64,000 nt of DNA from Bacteroidales bacterium (GTDB lineage Bacteria > Bacteroidota > Bacteroidia > Bacteroidales > F082), in NCBI GenBank assembly GCA_013141455.1, contig JABFQW010000053.1:29322-93321 (forward strand). The letters are read 5' to 3'. The notes under the pieces were generated by a model that was not told where the DNA came from, did not search any database, and saw nothing but the letters and a program-made list of their open reading frames with translations. Below are positions 7,304 to 17,419 of the stretch, piece by piece (the stretch's first letter is position 1; each line of letters opens with the position of its first letter). The position numbers and the translations under genes were made by a program.

Positions 7304-8677
7304 ATGGCCCAAAAACCCTCGATACCCAAAGGAATGCGCGATTTTGACCCGCAAACCATGGTGAAACGCAACTATATTTTCGATACAATTAAAAGTGTCT
7401 TCAAACGGTTTGGCTACCTGCCCATCGAAACACCGGCTATGGAAAACCTTACCACTTTGCTTGGTAAATATGGCGAAGAGGGAGATAAACTACTTTTTAA
7501 AGTGTTGAATTCCGGAGATTTTTTGGCTGGTGTCGATACAAGTACTGATAATTTGTTCGCCCAGAAAATGGCAACTAAGATCAGTGAAAAGGGACTTCGT
7601 TACGATTTAACTGTTCCTTTTGCACGTTTTGTGGTTCAATATCGTAACGACATTGTTTTTCCTTTCAAACGCTATCAGATGCAGCCCGTTTGGCGTGCCG
7701 ACAGACCGCAGAAAGGGCGTTACCGCGAGTTTTACCAATGTGATGTGGATGTTGTCGGGAGTGATTCATTATTGAACGAAGCCGAATTGGTTCAGATCGT
7801 TGATGATGTTTTCAAACAGTTGAAAATCAATGTGATTGTCAAAATTAACAACCGGAAAATATTATCGGGAATCGCCGAATATATCGGAGCTACCGAACGC
7901 CTGACCGACATTACGGTTGCCATCGATAAATTGGATAAGATTGGTATCGAAGCTGTTAACAATGAGCTGATCGAAAAAGGACTATCCGTCGAATCCATTG
8001 ATTTGTTGCAGCCTGTTTTATTTATGACAGGAAATTCCCGTGAAAAAATTGAAAAGCTTAAACTACTGATTGGCCAAACAGAAACCGGCCTGAAAGGCAT
8101 CGACGAAATCACTATCTTGTTTAATTATCTTGATTTCTTTAATCTGAACCTCGGATTTGAACTCGATCTTACCCTGGCGCGTGGTTTGAACTACTATACC
8201 GGCGCTATTTTCGAAGTGAAATCGAAGGATGCAAGTATGGGTAGCATTTGTGGCGGAGGTCGTTATGACGATTTGACCGGTATTTTCGGAATGCCCGGTG
8301 TTTCAGGTGTTGGCATCAGTTTTGGAGCCGATCGCATTTTTGATGTGATGACCGAATTATCACTATTTCCAACAGGAACTTCTGAGACAACACTAGCGCT
8401 TTTTGTCAATTTCGGCAAATTTGAAGAATTATATTGCCTGCCTTTCGTTCAGCAATTACGAGATGACGGGCTGAATACCGAAATATATCCAGATCACGAA
8501 AAAATGAAGAAACAGATCAAATATGCCGACCAAAAAAAGATTCCCTATGTGATCATCGCCGGTGAAAACGAAATTGAACATAATCAGTTTACAATCAAGC
8601 GAATGAGTACAGGAGAGCAGTTTACGGTAAAAAACACCGAAATTGTTCATATTTTGAAGGAGTTGGCCGCTAACTGA
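7304..8677 (+). CDS. hisS: Histidine--tRNA ligase
   Basis: A 457-residue class II aminoacyl-tRNA synthetase charging tRNA-His with histidine. The N-terminus [13 protein letters not shown] is typical. Motif 2 and its loop are seen as [17 protein letters not shown] near residue 139. The two histidine-binding motifs are seen as [15 protein letters not shown] near 292 and [13 protein letters not shown] near 313. A C-terminal anticodon-binding domain occupies about residues 365-457. Length is slightly above the E. coli enzyme (424) because of an insertion between motifs 2 and 3, as in other Bacteroidota. It has its own promoter and looks intact. Confidence 0.96.
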   Translation: MAQKPSIPKGMRDFDPQTMVKRNYIFDTIKSVFKRFGYLPIETPAMENLTTLLGKYGEEGDKLLFKVLNSGDFLAGVDTSTDNLFAQKMATKISEKGLRYDLTVPFARFVVQYRNDIVFPFKRYQMQPVWRADRPQKGRYREFYQCDVDVVGSDSLLNEAELVQIVDDVFKQLKINVIVKINNRKILSGIAEYIGATERLTDITVAIDKLDKIGIEAVNNELIEKGLSVESIDLLQPVLFMTGNSREKIEKLKLLIGQTETGLKGIDEITILFNYLDFFNLNLGFELDLTLARGLNYYTGAIFEVKSKDASMGSICGGGRYDDLTGIFGMPGVSGVGISFGADRIFDVMTELSLFPTGTSETTLALFVNFGKFEELYCLPFVQQLRDDGLNTEIYPDHEKMKKQIKYADQKKIPYVIIAGENEIEHNQFTIKRMSTGEQFTVKNTEIVHILKELAAN

Positions 8678-8791
8678 TTTTATTTCCGTAATCGGTTAAT
8701 CTATTCATTCACTGCATCCTTTTCAAAATTCGGATTGGCTCAGTTATCGAAATTCCAAAAAAGTTTGTTGAATATTTCTTAACAAAACGAT

Positions 8792-10309
8792 ATGAAAATA
8801 CATCTGATCAACTCAGACAAATTAACTTTCAAACAGGTTTTCGATATCATTCGCGGAAATTATCTGTTGAAAATTTCGGATGAATCAATTGAAAAAATTG
8901 TCCGTTGCCGCGAATATCTTGACAAGAAAACTGCTGAGAGCGACAGCCCGGTTTACGGTATCAACACAGGTTTCGGATCGTTATGTGATACGGTAGTTTC
9001 ACAGGATGATTTAGGTACCTTACAAAAAAACTTAGTGATGTCGCATGCCTGCGGAACCGGTAGTCCGGTGCAGAAAGAAATCATCAGGCTCATGTTGTTG
9101 TTAAAGGTTCAGAGTTTATCGTATGGTCATTCCGGAGTTCAGTTGCAAACAGTTCAACGCCTGGTCGATTTTTTTAACCATGATATATTGCCTGTTGTTT
9201 ATGAAATGGGATCGCTGGGTGCATCAGGCGATCTGGCGCCATTGGCACATTTATCACTTCCTGTTCTGGGTATGGGTGAAGTATATTTTAAAGGTGAACA
9301 GCGAACCACTGCCGATGTTTATCGGGAATTAGGTTGGGAGCCACTCGAACTGCAATCGAAAGAAGGATTGGCGTTGTTAAATGGTACGCAGTTTATGAGT
9401 GCGTTTGGCGTTTTTTCGCTGCTCAAAACCTTTCGCCTTTCCATGCTGGCCGATATTATCTCCACCGTTTCGTTGGAAGCCTTCGACGGAAGGATTGAAC
9501 CATTTTACGATCTGGTGCATCAGATTCGACATCATAAAGGACAAATTGCAACAGCAGATCGAATCCGTAAATTATTGGAAGGAAGTGAGTTAATAAATCA
9601 ACCAAAAAAGCATGTGCAGGATCCCTATTCATTCCGTTGTATTCCACAGGTGCATGGTGCATCCAAAGATTCGGTGAATTATGTAGCGTATGTTTTCAGT
9701 AACGAGATCAATGCAGTAACCGATAATCCGACCATTTTTCCGGAGGATGATCTGATCATTTCAGCAGGCAATTTTCACGGCCAGCCACTCGCCCTGGCAT
9801 TGGATAATCTGGCCATAGCGGTAGCGGAGTGGGGGAGTATTTCGGAAAGGCGAACCTACCAGTTGTTGCATGGCAAGCGTGGCTTACCGGCTTTTTTGGT
9901 CGCCGAACCGGGTTTAAACTCAGGTTTCATGATACCACAATATACCTCGGCAAGTTTAGTAAGTCAAAACAAGCAATTATGTACGCCGGCTTCAGTCGAT
10001 ACAATTGAATCTTCGCAGGGTCAGGAGGATCATGTTAGCATGGGAGCCAATGCTGCCACCAAAACCTTACGTGTGGTTTTTAATCTCGAACGTATCCTTG
10101 CTATCGAACTTTTTAATGCAGCCCAGGCCCTCGAATTCAGGAAACCTGTCAAATCCTCACCCTTTATTGAAGCATTTGTTGCCGAATACAGGAAAGAAGT
10201 CCCTTTCATCGAAAAGGATGTGGTGATGTACCCTTTGATTGAGAAATCTGTGCAATTTTTAAGGAATATTCCAATCGATATACCCGATACATTGATTCAG
10301 GGCATTTGA
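8792..10309 (+). CDS. hutH: Histidine ammonia-lyase
   Basis: A 505-residue MIO-dependent lyase that removes ammonia from L-histidine to give urocanate. The self-cyclising Ala-Ser-Gly of the MIO cofactor is at residues 144-146 within GSLGASGDLAP. The Ser-His pair at 84-85 (VMSHACGTG) and the QEDHVSMG segment near 410 are those expected for histidine selectivity, and YGINTGFGS near 55 carries the catalytic tyrosine. No hutU, hutI or formiminotransferase gene is adjacent, so the rest of the degradation pathway must be elsewhere or absent. It is followed after 6 bases by a convergent thioredoxin-like gene. Confidence 0.92.
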   Translation: MKIHLINSDKLTFKQVFDIIRGNYLLKISDESIEKIVRCREYLDKKTAESDSPVYGINTGFGSLCDTVVSQDDLGTLQKNLVMSHACGTGSPVQKEIIRLMLLLKVQSLSYGHSGVQLQTVQRLVDFFNHDILPVVYEMGSLGASGDLAPLAHLSLPVLGMGEVYFKGEQRTTADVYRELGWEPLELQSKEGLALLNGTQFMSAFGVFSLLKTFRLSMLADIISTVSLEAFDGRIEPFYDLVHQIRHHKGQIATADRIRKLLEGSELINQPKKHVQDPYSFRCIPQVHGASKDSVNYVAYVFSNEINAVTDNPTIFPEDDLIISAGNFHGQPLALALDNLAIAVAEWGSISERRTYQLLHGKRGLPAFLVAEPGLNSGFMIPQYTSASLVSQNKQLCTPASVDTIESSQGQEDHVSMGANAATKTLRVVFNLERILAIELFNAAQALEFRKPVKSSPFIEAFVAEYRKEVPFIEKDVVMYPLIEKSVQFLRNIPIDIPDTLIQGI

Positions 10310-10315
10310 TTTTAT

Positions 10316-10654
10316 TTAGTTATTTGCTTCGAAAAGCATCGAATATGGTCTCGAAATATCATCAGATAACTGCATAAGCGAAACATATTTGCTGTAACGC
10401 CGGAATTCTTTGCCTTCGAAAAACACAATCAAGGTTGGAAAAGTAAATACACCAAAGTTGGCTGTTTCCTTCTGGAATTTTTGTGAATCAATCATTTGTA
10501 ATTTCATTTCAGGGAAGTCGTTCACAATTAATTCTTCCACCTTGGGTCTTAAACTGATACATGGCGCACATTGATCGCTATAAAAATAGAGTAGAACGGC
10601 CTGATGATGGTGCATTAACCCGGTGAGTGATTGTATGGTGATAGCCTTTGACAT
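10316..10654 (-). CDS. Thioredoxin-fold protein with a CAPC active site
   Basis: A 112-residue cytoplasmic thioredoxin-like protein without a signal peptide. The redox motif is C29-A-P-C32 in place of the usual CGPC, and a cis-proline segment FPTLIVFF follows near residues 73-80. It is probably a thiol-disulfide reductase or a thioredoxin variant with changed redox potential. It sits between two ammonia-lyase genes, convergent to the first and divergent from the second; a link to them is not shown. Confidence 0.8.
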   Translation of the reverse strand: MSKAITIQSLTGLMHHHQAVLLYFYSDQCAPCISLRPKVEELIVNDFPEMKLQMIDSQKFQKETANFGVFTFPTLIVFFEGKEFRRYSKYVSLMQLSDDISRPYSMLFEANN

Positions 10655-10850
10655 AAAATCATATTTTTTGCAAAATTAGGTTATTTCCGACCGTTCTGGA
10701 GATTGAACCATGTAGTAGCGCCCCATCAATCCTAAATATTTATTGAAGAATAACTTAGTAAAAATGCCGCACAATGATGTTTCTGATATCGGAAAATTGT
10801 GAGTAACTTAGCGGCAAAATTTTAGGTTTAATTTATTTAAATTATTCAAA

Positions 10851-12386
10851 ATGAGCTTTATAGTTACAGGAGCAAACCTCACTATTCATGATGTGGTTGC
10901 GGTTGCCCGACATGGAAAAAAAGTAGAATTGCATCCCGATGCAGTGAACCGGATTAACAAATGCCGCGAAATGTTAGAACGCAAGATTGATGCGCATGAG
11001 ATCATGTATGGCGTAAATACGGGTATTGGTGAATTTTCGGAAGTGGTGTTGAATGACGATCAGGTGAAAGATTTTCAAAAATACCTTGTTTACAACCATG
11101 CGGCCGGAATTGGTGATGCCATGCCACTTGAACATGTGCGCGGTGCGATGTTGGGCCGTATCAATGTTCATGCACACGGTAATTCGGGATGCAGGATACA
11201 GATCACACAAACACTGGTTGACATGCTCAACAAAGGCGTAACACCATTTGTTTGTCAGAAAGGAAGTGTTGGCGCATCGGGCGATCTGGCTCCAATGTCG
11301 CAGATAGCCTTGCTGATGATGGGCGAGGGAAAAGCGTTCTATGAAGGTGAATTGCTTGAAGGCAATGAAGCTATGAAACGTGCCGGAATCCCTGTACCGG
11401 GTTTGATGGCAAGGGACGGACTGGCAACCATCAACGGATCAAATGTGCTGACAGCCATGAGCGCTATCTTTTTGGTTGATGCTGATCATTTGATGAAACA
11501 GGCCGAAATTGCAGCTGCCATGTCACTCGAAGCCCTGAAAGCAAATATGAAACCTTATGCCCCGCGAATACATGAAGTTCGTGGTTTTAAAGGTGCCATG
11601 CGAAGTGCAGCAGCAATCAATGCTTTGGTTGGCGGCGGTGATTTATACGAAGGAAAAGTAAAATCGAAAGTACAGGATGCATACAGTATGCGTTCTACAC
11701 CGCAGGTGATCGGTGCTGCACACGATGCGCTGGCATGGGCTCGCTCACAGGTCGAGATAGAATTGAACGGGGTAGGTGATAATCCCATCTTTTTCCCGGA
11801 TGAAAATTTACAACTTTCCGGCGCCAATTTTCAGGGATCACCGGTTTCATTACCCATGGATATGGCTGGTATTGCTGTCACCATGGTATGTGTACTCAGC
11901 GAACGTCGAATGAACCGTTTGAACAATCCTGCGTTGAGTGTTGGATTACCAGCCTTTTTAACCAAAGGAGCCGGTATGTTTTCTGGTTTGATGCTTTCGC
12001 AATACACGGCTGATATGCAGATTGTTGAACAACGAATTTTATCAGCACCGGCAAGTATTCAATCGATTCCGGCAGCGGCTGATCAGGAGGATTTTGTTTC
12101 GATGGGTATGAATACCGCTTTAAAGAATAACCAGATACTCGATAATGCTTATGGTATAATCGGCATTGAACTAATGGCTGCTGCTCAGGCGCTCGATTTC
12201 AGGGAATATACTTTCGGCAAAGGAACAACCAAAGCGCATGACGTGATTCGTCGTCATGTCGATTTCCTCGAAATTGACCGGCCATTATATAATGATCATA
12301 ATGCCATGAAGGCTTTGGTGAAAAGTTGTGAGATTTTGGATGAAGTGGAAAAGATTACGGGTTGTTTATCCAAAATTGGACATTAA
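10851..12386 (+). CDS. Aromatic amino acid/histidine ammonia-lyase family protein
   Basis: A 511-residue MIO-type lyase, clearly homologous to but distinct from the lyase at 8792. MIO Ala-Ser-Gly is at 142-144 (SVGASGDLAPM) and the catalytic tyrosine lies in MYGVNTGIG near 52-60. The substrate-selectivity pair is Asn82-His83 (VYNHAAGIG) rather than Ser-His, and the HutH segment QEDH is QEDF here. Residues at these places set the choice among His, Tyr and Phe, so this paralogue may prefer another amino acid or act as an aminomutase. TAACTTAG at 10804-10811 is a one-mismatch -7 element. Exact substrate unknown. Confidence 0.85.
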   Translation: MSFIVTGANLTIHDVVAVARHGKKVELHPDAVNRINKCREMLERKIDAHEIMYGVNTGIGEFSEVVLNDDQVKDFQKYLVYNHAAGIGDAMPLEHVRGAMLGRINVHAHGNSGCRIQITQTLVDMLNKGVTPFVCQKGSVGASGDLAPMSQIALLMMGEGKAFYEGELLEGNEAMKRAGIPVPGLMARDGLATINGSNVLTAMSAIFLVDADHLMKQAEIAAAMSLEALKANMKPYAPRIHEVRGFKGAMRSAAAINALVGGGDLYEGKVKSKVQDAYSMRSTPQVIGAAHDALAWARSQVEIELNGVGDNPIFFPDENLQLSGANFQGSPVSLPMDMAGIAVTMVCVLSERRMNRLNNPALSVGLPAFLTKGAGMFSGLMLSQYTADMQIVEQRILSAPASIQSIPAAADQEDFVSMGMNTALKNNQILDNAYGIIGIELMAAAQALDFREYTFGKGTTKAHDVIRRHVDFLEIDRPLYNDHNAMKALVKSCEILDEVEKITGCLSKIGH

Positions 12387-12441
12387 AAATAGTAGGTTTG
12401 ATCAAATAGTTGATCCGGCTGGGAATATTCAATGCAAGCTG

Positions 12442-12458
12442 GTTTAGCAATCTAAACC
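12442..12458. repeat. Small hairpin after the second lyase gene
   Basis: GGTTTAG and CTAAACC form a 7-bp stem about 50 bases after the stop codon of the lyase. There is no T-tract, so it is at best a weak 3' structure. Confidence 0.3.
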
Positions 12459-12559
12459 GATGCTTCATCTTGATAATGGTAGGTTGGAAGTTTGATTGGT
12501 ATGAATTGATAGCATAGGGTAGTAGGTGATAATGATAAATATTTTGAAATCAGAATTTA

Positions 12560-12997
12560 ATGGCAGAAGAACAGTTAGAAATAACAAATAATATTCCCCC
12601 AAAAGCGCTTATTATATTGTGTTGGCTTAGTTTAGCAGGAAGTGGGTTGGGAGCTATAAGCAATATTTTGTTTTATTTGTTTCACAGCGAAGTAATTGCA
12701 GTAATAGAATCGGGTGTATATAAGGACCTTGGTTTCGATATGGGAATGATTTCCACAGTCAGCAAATCCTATTTTCTGTTTACTGGTTTGTTGCAAATCG
12801 TTGCTTTTACAGGGGTCAGGCAGATGATGAGGCTCAATAAAACCGGATTTCATATGTATGCCATTGCACAATTTTTAATGCTGATCATTTCAACGATTTA
12901 CATTTACCGGCCTTCCGGTGTTTTTCCGATGTTTGATCTGATGTTTTCGGGATTGTTTGTTTTATTGTATTTGCGGTTTAAAAATTTAATGAAGTAA
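12560..12997 (+). CDS. Small four-helix membrane protein, unknown function
   Basis: A 145-residue hydrophobic protein with four predicted membrane segments, near residues 14-38, 64-84, 96-115 and 120-140. The N-terminus is acidic (MAEEQLEITNN) and there is no signal peptide cleavage site. It is followed after two bases by a second membrane protein of similar size, so the two form an operon. The segment pattern is like that of uncharacterised four-helix proteins common in Bacteroidota. I do not recognise a named family. Confidence 0.65.
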   Translation: MAEEQLEITNNIPPKALIILCWLSLAGSGLGAISNILFYLFHSEVIAVIESGVYKDLGFDMGMISTVSKSYFLFTGLLQIVAFTGVRQMMRLNKTGFHMYAIAQFLMLIISTIYIYRPSGVFPMFDLMFSGLFVLLYLRFKNLMK

Positions 12998-12999
12998 CT

Positions 13000-13467
13000 A
13001 TGTCTGAAATCATTGAAAAGATTAAGAAATTCAGGCCTCCGTTAAGTTTACTCTTACGGCTAAGCTGTGTTTTTACTTTGGTATATTATTCAGTGTATAT
13101 GCTTTTGTTTCTTTTCAGCCTGATGTTTAAAGATTTCATTACTGAGTTTAGCCAACTTTATATACCTGATGCCGCGTTGAATCCCTATGAAGTGATGTTG
13201 ATGCTTTTAGCTGGTTTTTTAATCAATGCCGGTGTGGTTACCGGATTGATTTTCATGTTGATCAAAAGAAATATCGGCCCATTTCTTTATACCTTTTCGG
13301 CTACCTTAATCCTGATTTACCAATTCATCATGGGCAATTACCTGCTAACCGATAAATTTGTCGTTGAGATTTTCTTGCTGATGTTAATCCTTGTGTTGCG
13401 GATTTGGTTTTCGAAAGCCCGGCAAAAATCGAATTCTTTCCCTATCGGTCAGGATGCCGTTTCCTGA
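13000..13467 (+). CDS. Small four-helix membrane protein, unknown function
   Basis: A 155-residue protein with four predicted membrane segments, near residues 20-45, 65-88, 93-112 and 115-135, and a basic C-terminal tail (SKARQKSNSF). It starts two bases after the stop of the preceding membrane protein, so the two are very likely co-translated and may form a heteromer or be an old tandem duplication with the same layout but little sequence identity. No functional motif is seen. Confidence 0.65.
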   Translation: MSEIIEKIKKFRPPLSLLLRLSCVFTLVYYSVYMLLFLFSLMFKDFITEFSQLYIPDAALNPYEVMLMLLAGFLINAGVVTGLIFMLIKRNIGPFLYTFSATLILIYQFIMGNYLLTDKFVVEIFLLMLILVLRIWFSKARQKSNSFPIGQDAVS

Positions 13468-13471
13468 TGCC

Positions 13472-13860
13472 TTAAAATCGTGATTTATACTGCAGTTTAC
13501 ACGAAATCAACATATTCGGTTGAAACAACTTTAGCCGGTTATATTCCAAATTACCTCCCGTAAACTTATCTGCCGTCAGGCAAATTGCGTGAGGTATTAT
13601 TCGGGAAGGTAAATGTCGGTCAACAAGCTTTGCATTGCTGATAAAATAGGGGCTTACCTGATCTAAAAAAGTATGCTTGGTTAACGCTAAAACCAGAAAA
13701 TTGAGGCAATCCGGCTGTATTTTAAGATCAATAATTCAGCAATCACACACTCTCCCGAAGGATTTGGAACATCATAAAAAATAGAAAAAGGTGGATTTCG
13801 ATGAGTATCCGGTTGTTTTATTTGGCACAGGCAATTTGAAATGGTTCAAAATACGCCTTG
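13472..13860 (-). pseudogene. Decayed, frameshifted coding remnant
   Basis: Reading the minus strand, one frame from about 13860 gives a protein-like stretch including YDVPNPSGECVIAELL. A one-base frame change near 13730 then leads into a second open stretch of about 84 codons (including LDQVSPYFISNAKLVDRHLP) that ends at a TAA at 13472-13474 with a terminal aromatic residue. Neither frame has a usable start. Most of the 571-base gap between the membrane protein pair and susC is taken up by this stretch. The parent family is not recognised. Chance openness in an AT-rich strand is possible. Confidence 0.35.
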
Positions 13861-14038
13861 TAAAATGCTGAATATCAATACGTGTGAATTAAATGTTAAT
13901 AAATTGTAATTTTTTTTTGAAGTTTTTAACATTCAATTACAAGTTGTTTCTATATTGCACTCTTATTTAACGCGATTTAGTTATAAAATTGTACACTTAA
14001 CAAATGTTTAATCAATTCACTAACCAAAAATCATCATT

Positions 14039-17000
14039 ATGAGAAAAAGTACGATTATGTTAGTGTTCTTACTGTTAGCAGGTGTGAATTTCGCATTTGC
14101 GCAGTCGAGAACCGTAACCGGCAAGGTAACCAGCTCGCAGGACGGTCTGGGTATGCCCGGCGTATCTGTCGTGGTAAAAGGAACCATCATTGGGACCACC
14201 ACAGACATCGACGGACTATATACCATTTCGGTACTACCTGAGCACAAAGCTCTTACATTTTCTTTTGTTGGTATGACAACAAAGGAAGTTGCATTAGGTA
14301 CTCAAAAAACAATTAATATTGTTTTAGACCCTGATGTATTTCAAATTGATGAAGTTGTAGTTACGGCTTTGGGTATCACCCGCGAAAAGAAATCATTGGG
14401 GTATGCAACCCAGGAAATCAGCGGTGATGAACTCAATACCGTAAAATCAGACAACTTTATTAATTCGCTATCAGGCCGTTCGGCAGGGGTAACAGTAAAA
14501 GCCAATGGTAATATCGGTGGTTCAACCAATGTTATCATACGTGGTTCATCCTCCTTAACCCAGAACAATCAGGCTTTGTTTATTGTTGACGGCGTGCCGA
14601 TCAACAACGACAACACCAACAATCAGGCTCAGATTACAGGTCGTAATGGTTATGACTATGGTAATGCTGCTTCTGATATTAACCCGAACGACATCGAATC
14701 GATGAGTGTGTTGAAAGGCGCTGCTGCAACTGCTCTGTATGGTGCACGAGCCGCAAACGGTGTTATCATTATCACAACCAAAAAGGGAACAAGAGTACCA
14801 GGTATGAAAAAAGGTATTGGTGTCACTATTAATTCAAATATTACAACCGGTATTATCGACAAAAGCACTTTCCCAAAATACCAGCAGGAATATGGTGCCG
14901 GATATGGACAGTTCTATTATAGTGAAAGCGATTATCCCGGATTCGAGAACTATTATGATGTAGATGGTGATGGTACACTCGATTATACTGTTCCTACCTA
15001 TGAAGATGCATCCGTTGGACAAAAATTCGACCCGAATATTACCTTATTTCAATGGGATTCTTATGACCCTGCTTCACCTAATTATATGAAGAAAACCCCC
15101 TGGGTTGCTTCAGGTTCCGAAGGTCCTGAGTATTTCTTTAAAAATAGCCTTTCATTAACAAATAGTGTTGAAATTAGCGGTGCCAGCGACAATGGAACCT
15201 TCCGTTTGTCATATACCAATCTCGACCAAAAAGGTATTATGCCAAACAGTCATCTGAAGCGTAATAATTTTTTGTTTACCGGAACCTACGACGTTGTGAA
15301 GGATCTTAAAGTTACTGCTTCGGCCAATTATGTAAATACCAATGGATTGGGTCGTAACTCTACCGGTTATAGTGACAATATTATGTCTTCTTTCAGACAA
15401 TGGAGTCAAACCAATGTGAACTATAAGATGCAGGAGACCGTTTATAACCTTACCAATAGAAACGTAACCTGGAATCCAAACAGTCCATTTGATCTTGCCC
15501 CGGCCTATTGGGACAATCCTTATTGGGTACGTTACCAGAATTATGAAACGGATGAACGGGATCGTATTGTAGGTTATTTACAGGCTGATTGGAAAATCAA
15601 CAGTTACTTAAGTTTGATGGGCCGGGCCTCAATTGATACTTATGCTGAATTGCAGGAGGAAAGAAAAGCCATTGGCTCAGGTTCTGGTGAATTCGGAGTT
15701 GGTACAACCGCTGGACGATTTGATGTAACTTCCGGTTACTCAAGATTCGACAGAAGTTTCATGGAAACAAATATGGACCTTATGTTGCGTTTCTACAAAG
15801 CAATTGGCGAAGAACTCAATTTGAATGCTTTTGTTGGAACAAACATTCGCAGAACAAAAATCGATCAGGTATTTGCCTCAACCGATGGAGGATTGATCGT
15901 TCCTGGTCAGTATTCATTAGGGAACAGTGTTAATTCAATGCTCGCCCCTGAAGAAAGATTAACAGAAGTTGGAGTAAATGGTGTTTTTGCAAGTGCTTCG
16001 TTGGGATATCATAACTTTCTGTTCATTGATGCCACCATCCGCCGTGACCAATCATCTACCTTGCCTGTTGACGATAATGCATATGTGTATCCATCAGTTT
16101 CTGGTAGCTGGCTATTTTCTGAAAATTTAAAACAGGATTGGTTACAATCAGGTAAATTCTATTTGGGTTATGCCAAAGTAGGGAACGATGCCCCATGGGG
16201 GTCAATCAAAGACACCTATTCACAAAACCCGACTTTTGCAGGAACTGCTTTATACTCATTACCTAACACCAAAAATAATGAAACATTGCTTCCTGAAAAT
16301 ACAGCATCACTCGAAGGTGGAATTGAATTGACTATGTTGCAAAAACGCTTGCGTTTCGACTTGTCATTGTATAAAACCAATACCACGAACCAGATCATGC
16401 CTGTTTCCACTTCATTTGCCACAGGTTACTCATTTAAATATGTAAATGCCGGTGAAGTAGAAAATAAAGGTATTGAAGTCGTCTTAGGTGGAACACCTTA
16501 TTCGAATAAAGATTTCAGATGGGATATTAATTTAAATTTCGCAAAGAATGTGAACGAAGTTGTCTCCCTTGAAGGCGATATTAAAAATCTACAGATAGCA
16601 GCCTTGCAAGGTGGTGTTTCCATCAATGCAAAAGTGGGTGAACCTTATGGAACAATCCTCGGAACTGATTTTATCTATACAGATGGAGAAAAAACTGTTG
16701 GAGCTAATGGTTATTATCTGAGAACCGGAACTTCTGATAAAGTGATTGGTAATATTAATCCCGATTGGAATGCGGGTTTAAACAATAAGTTTTCCTACAA
16801 AAACTGGTCAGCCAGCTTTTTACTCGACTATCAAAAAGGTGGAAGTATTTTCTCACTCGACTTATGGTATGGTATGGCTACCGGTTTGTATGCTGAAACT
16901 GTTGGCAATAACGATATGGGTAATCCTGTCCGTAACCCTGTTGAGGAAATATATGATTCGAAAGATAAACGCACCTATACTTACGAAAATACCACCGGCG

Positions 17001-17404
17001 GTTTGTTGTTGGATGGTGTTTATGCAGAAGGAACTGCACTTATAATAGGTGGTGAAAGTGTAGATGTATCTGGACAGCAGAACAGAACCCGGGTTGAGGG
17101 TGGTGACTACCGGGTATGGGGATATTCAAGAAACCCAAATTCTGCTTTCGTTTATGACGCTTCTTACCTTAAATTGCGTGAATTGATTATATCCTATTCC
17201 TTGCCTCAAAGTGTCATGGCAAAAGCAGGCTGGATACAAGGTGCTACCTTCAGCATTGTAGGTTCAAACTTATGGATAATCATGAAGAATCTACCTCATG
17301 CTGATCCTGAATCAAGCCAAAGCTCTGGTAACGTACAGGGTTGGCAGTCAGGCGTTATGCCCAGTACCCGCAATGTAGGTTTCAGTGTTAATTTACAATT
17401 TTAA
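14039..17404 (+). CDS. SusC/RagA-family TonB-linked outer membrane transporter
   Basis: An 1121-residue outer membrane receptor. A Sec signal peptide (MRKSTIMLVFLLLAGVNFAFA) is followed by a carboxypeptidase-like beta-sandwich domain (about 23-100), the SusC-type TonB box region (DEVVVTALGITREKKSLGYA, about 105-125), a plug with IIRGSSSLTQNNQALFIVDG and a large beta-barrel ending in an aromatic residue (VNLQF). SusC proteins form the pore through which oligosaccharides or peptides enter, with a SusD lid. The partner SusD gene follows after 15 bases. No glycosidase, protease or hybrid regulator is adjacent, so the substrate is open. Confidence 0.95.
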   Translation: MRKSTIMLVFLLLAGVNFAFAQSRTVTGKVTSSQDGLGMPGVSVVVKGTIIGTTTDIDGLYTISVLPEHKALTFSFVGMTTKEVALGTQKTINIVLDPDVFQIDEVVVTALGITREKKSLGYATQEISGDELNTVKSDNFINSLSGRSAGVTVKANGNIGGSTNVIIRGSSSLTQNNQALFIVDGVPINNDNTNNQAQITGRNGYDYGNAASDINPNDIESMSVLKGAAATALYGARAANGVIIITTKKGTRVPGMKKGIGVTINSNITTGIIDKSTFPKYQQEYGAGYGQFYYSESDYPGFENYYDVDGDGTLDYTVPTYEDASVGQKFDPNITLFQWDSYDPASPNYMKKTPWVASGSEGPEYFFKNSLSLTNSVEISGASDNGTFRLSYTNLDQKGIMPNSHLKRNNFLFTGTYDVVKDLKVTASANYVNTNGLGRNSTGYSDNIMSSFRQWSQTNVNYKMQETVYNLTNRNVTWNPNSPFDLAPAYWDNPYWVRYQNYETDERDRIVGYLQADWKINSYLSLMGRASIDTYAELQEERKAIGSGSGEFGVGTTAGRFDVTSGYSRFDRSFMETNMDLMLRFYKAIGEELNLNAFVGTNIRRTKIDQVFASTDGGLIVPGQYSLGNSVNSMLAPEERLTEVGVNGVFASASLGYHNFLFIDATIRRDQSSTLPVDDNAYVYPSVSGSWLFSENLKQDWLQSGKFYLGYAKVGNDAPWGSIKDTYSQNPTFAGTALYSLPNTKNNETLLPENTASLEGGIELTMLQKRLRFDLSLYKTNTTNQIMPVSTSFATGYSFKYVNAGEVENKGIEVVLGGTPYSNKDFRWDINLNFAKNVNEVVSLEGDIKNLQIAALQGGVSINAKVGEPYGTILGTDFIYTDGEKTVGANGYYLRTGTSDKVIGNINPDWNAGLNNKFSYKNWSASFLLDYQKGGSIFSLDLWYGMATGLYAETVGNNDMGNPVRNPVEEIYDSKDKRTYTYENTTGGLLLDGVYAEGTALIIGGESVDVSGQQNRTRVEGGDYRVWGYSRNPNSAFVYDASYLKLRELIISYSLPQSVMAKAGWIQGATFSIVGSNLWIIMKNLPHADPESSQSSGNVQGWQSGVMPSTRNVGFSVNLQF

Positions 17405-17419
17405 TAAAACAGAGATACT

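Noticed and set aside
8792..12386. A hut operon for histidine degradation.
   Set aside because: Only the lyases are present; hutU, hutI and formimino-glutamate genes are missing, and a thioredoxin gene on the opposite strand lies between the lyases.
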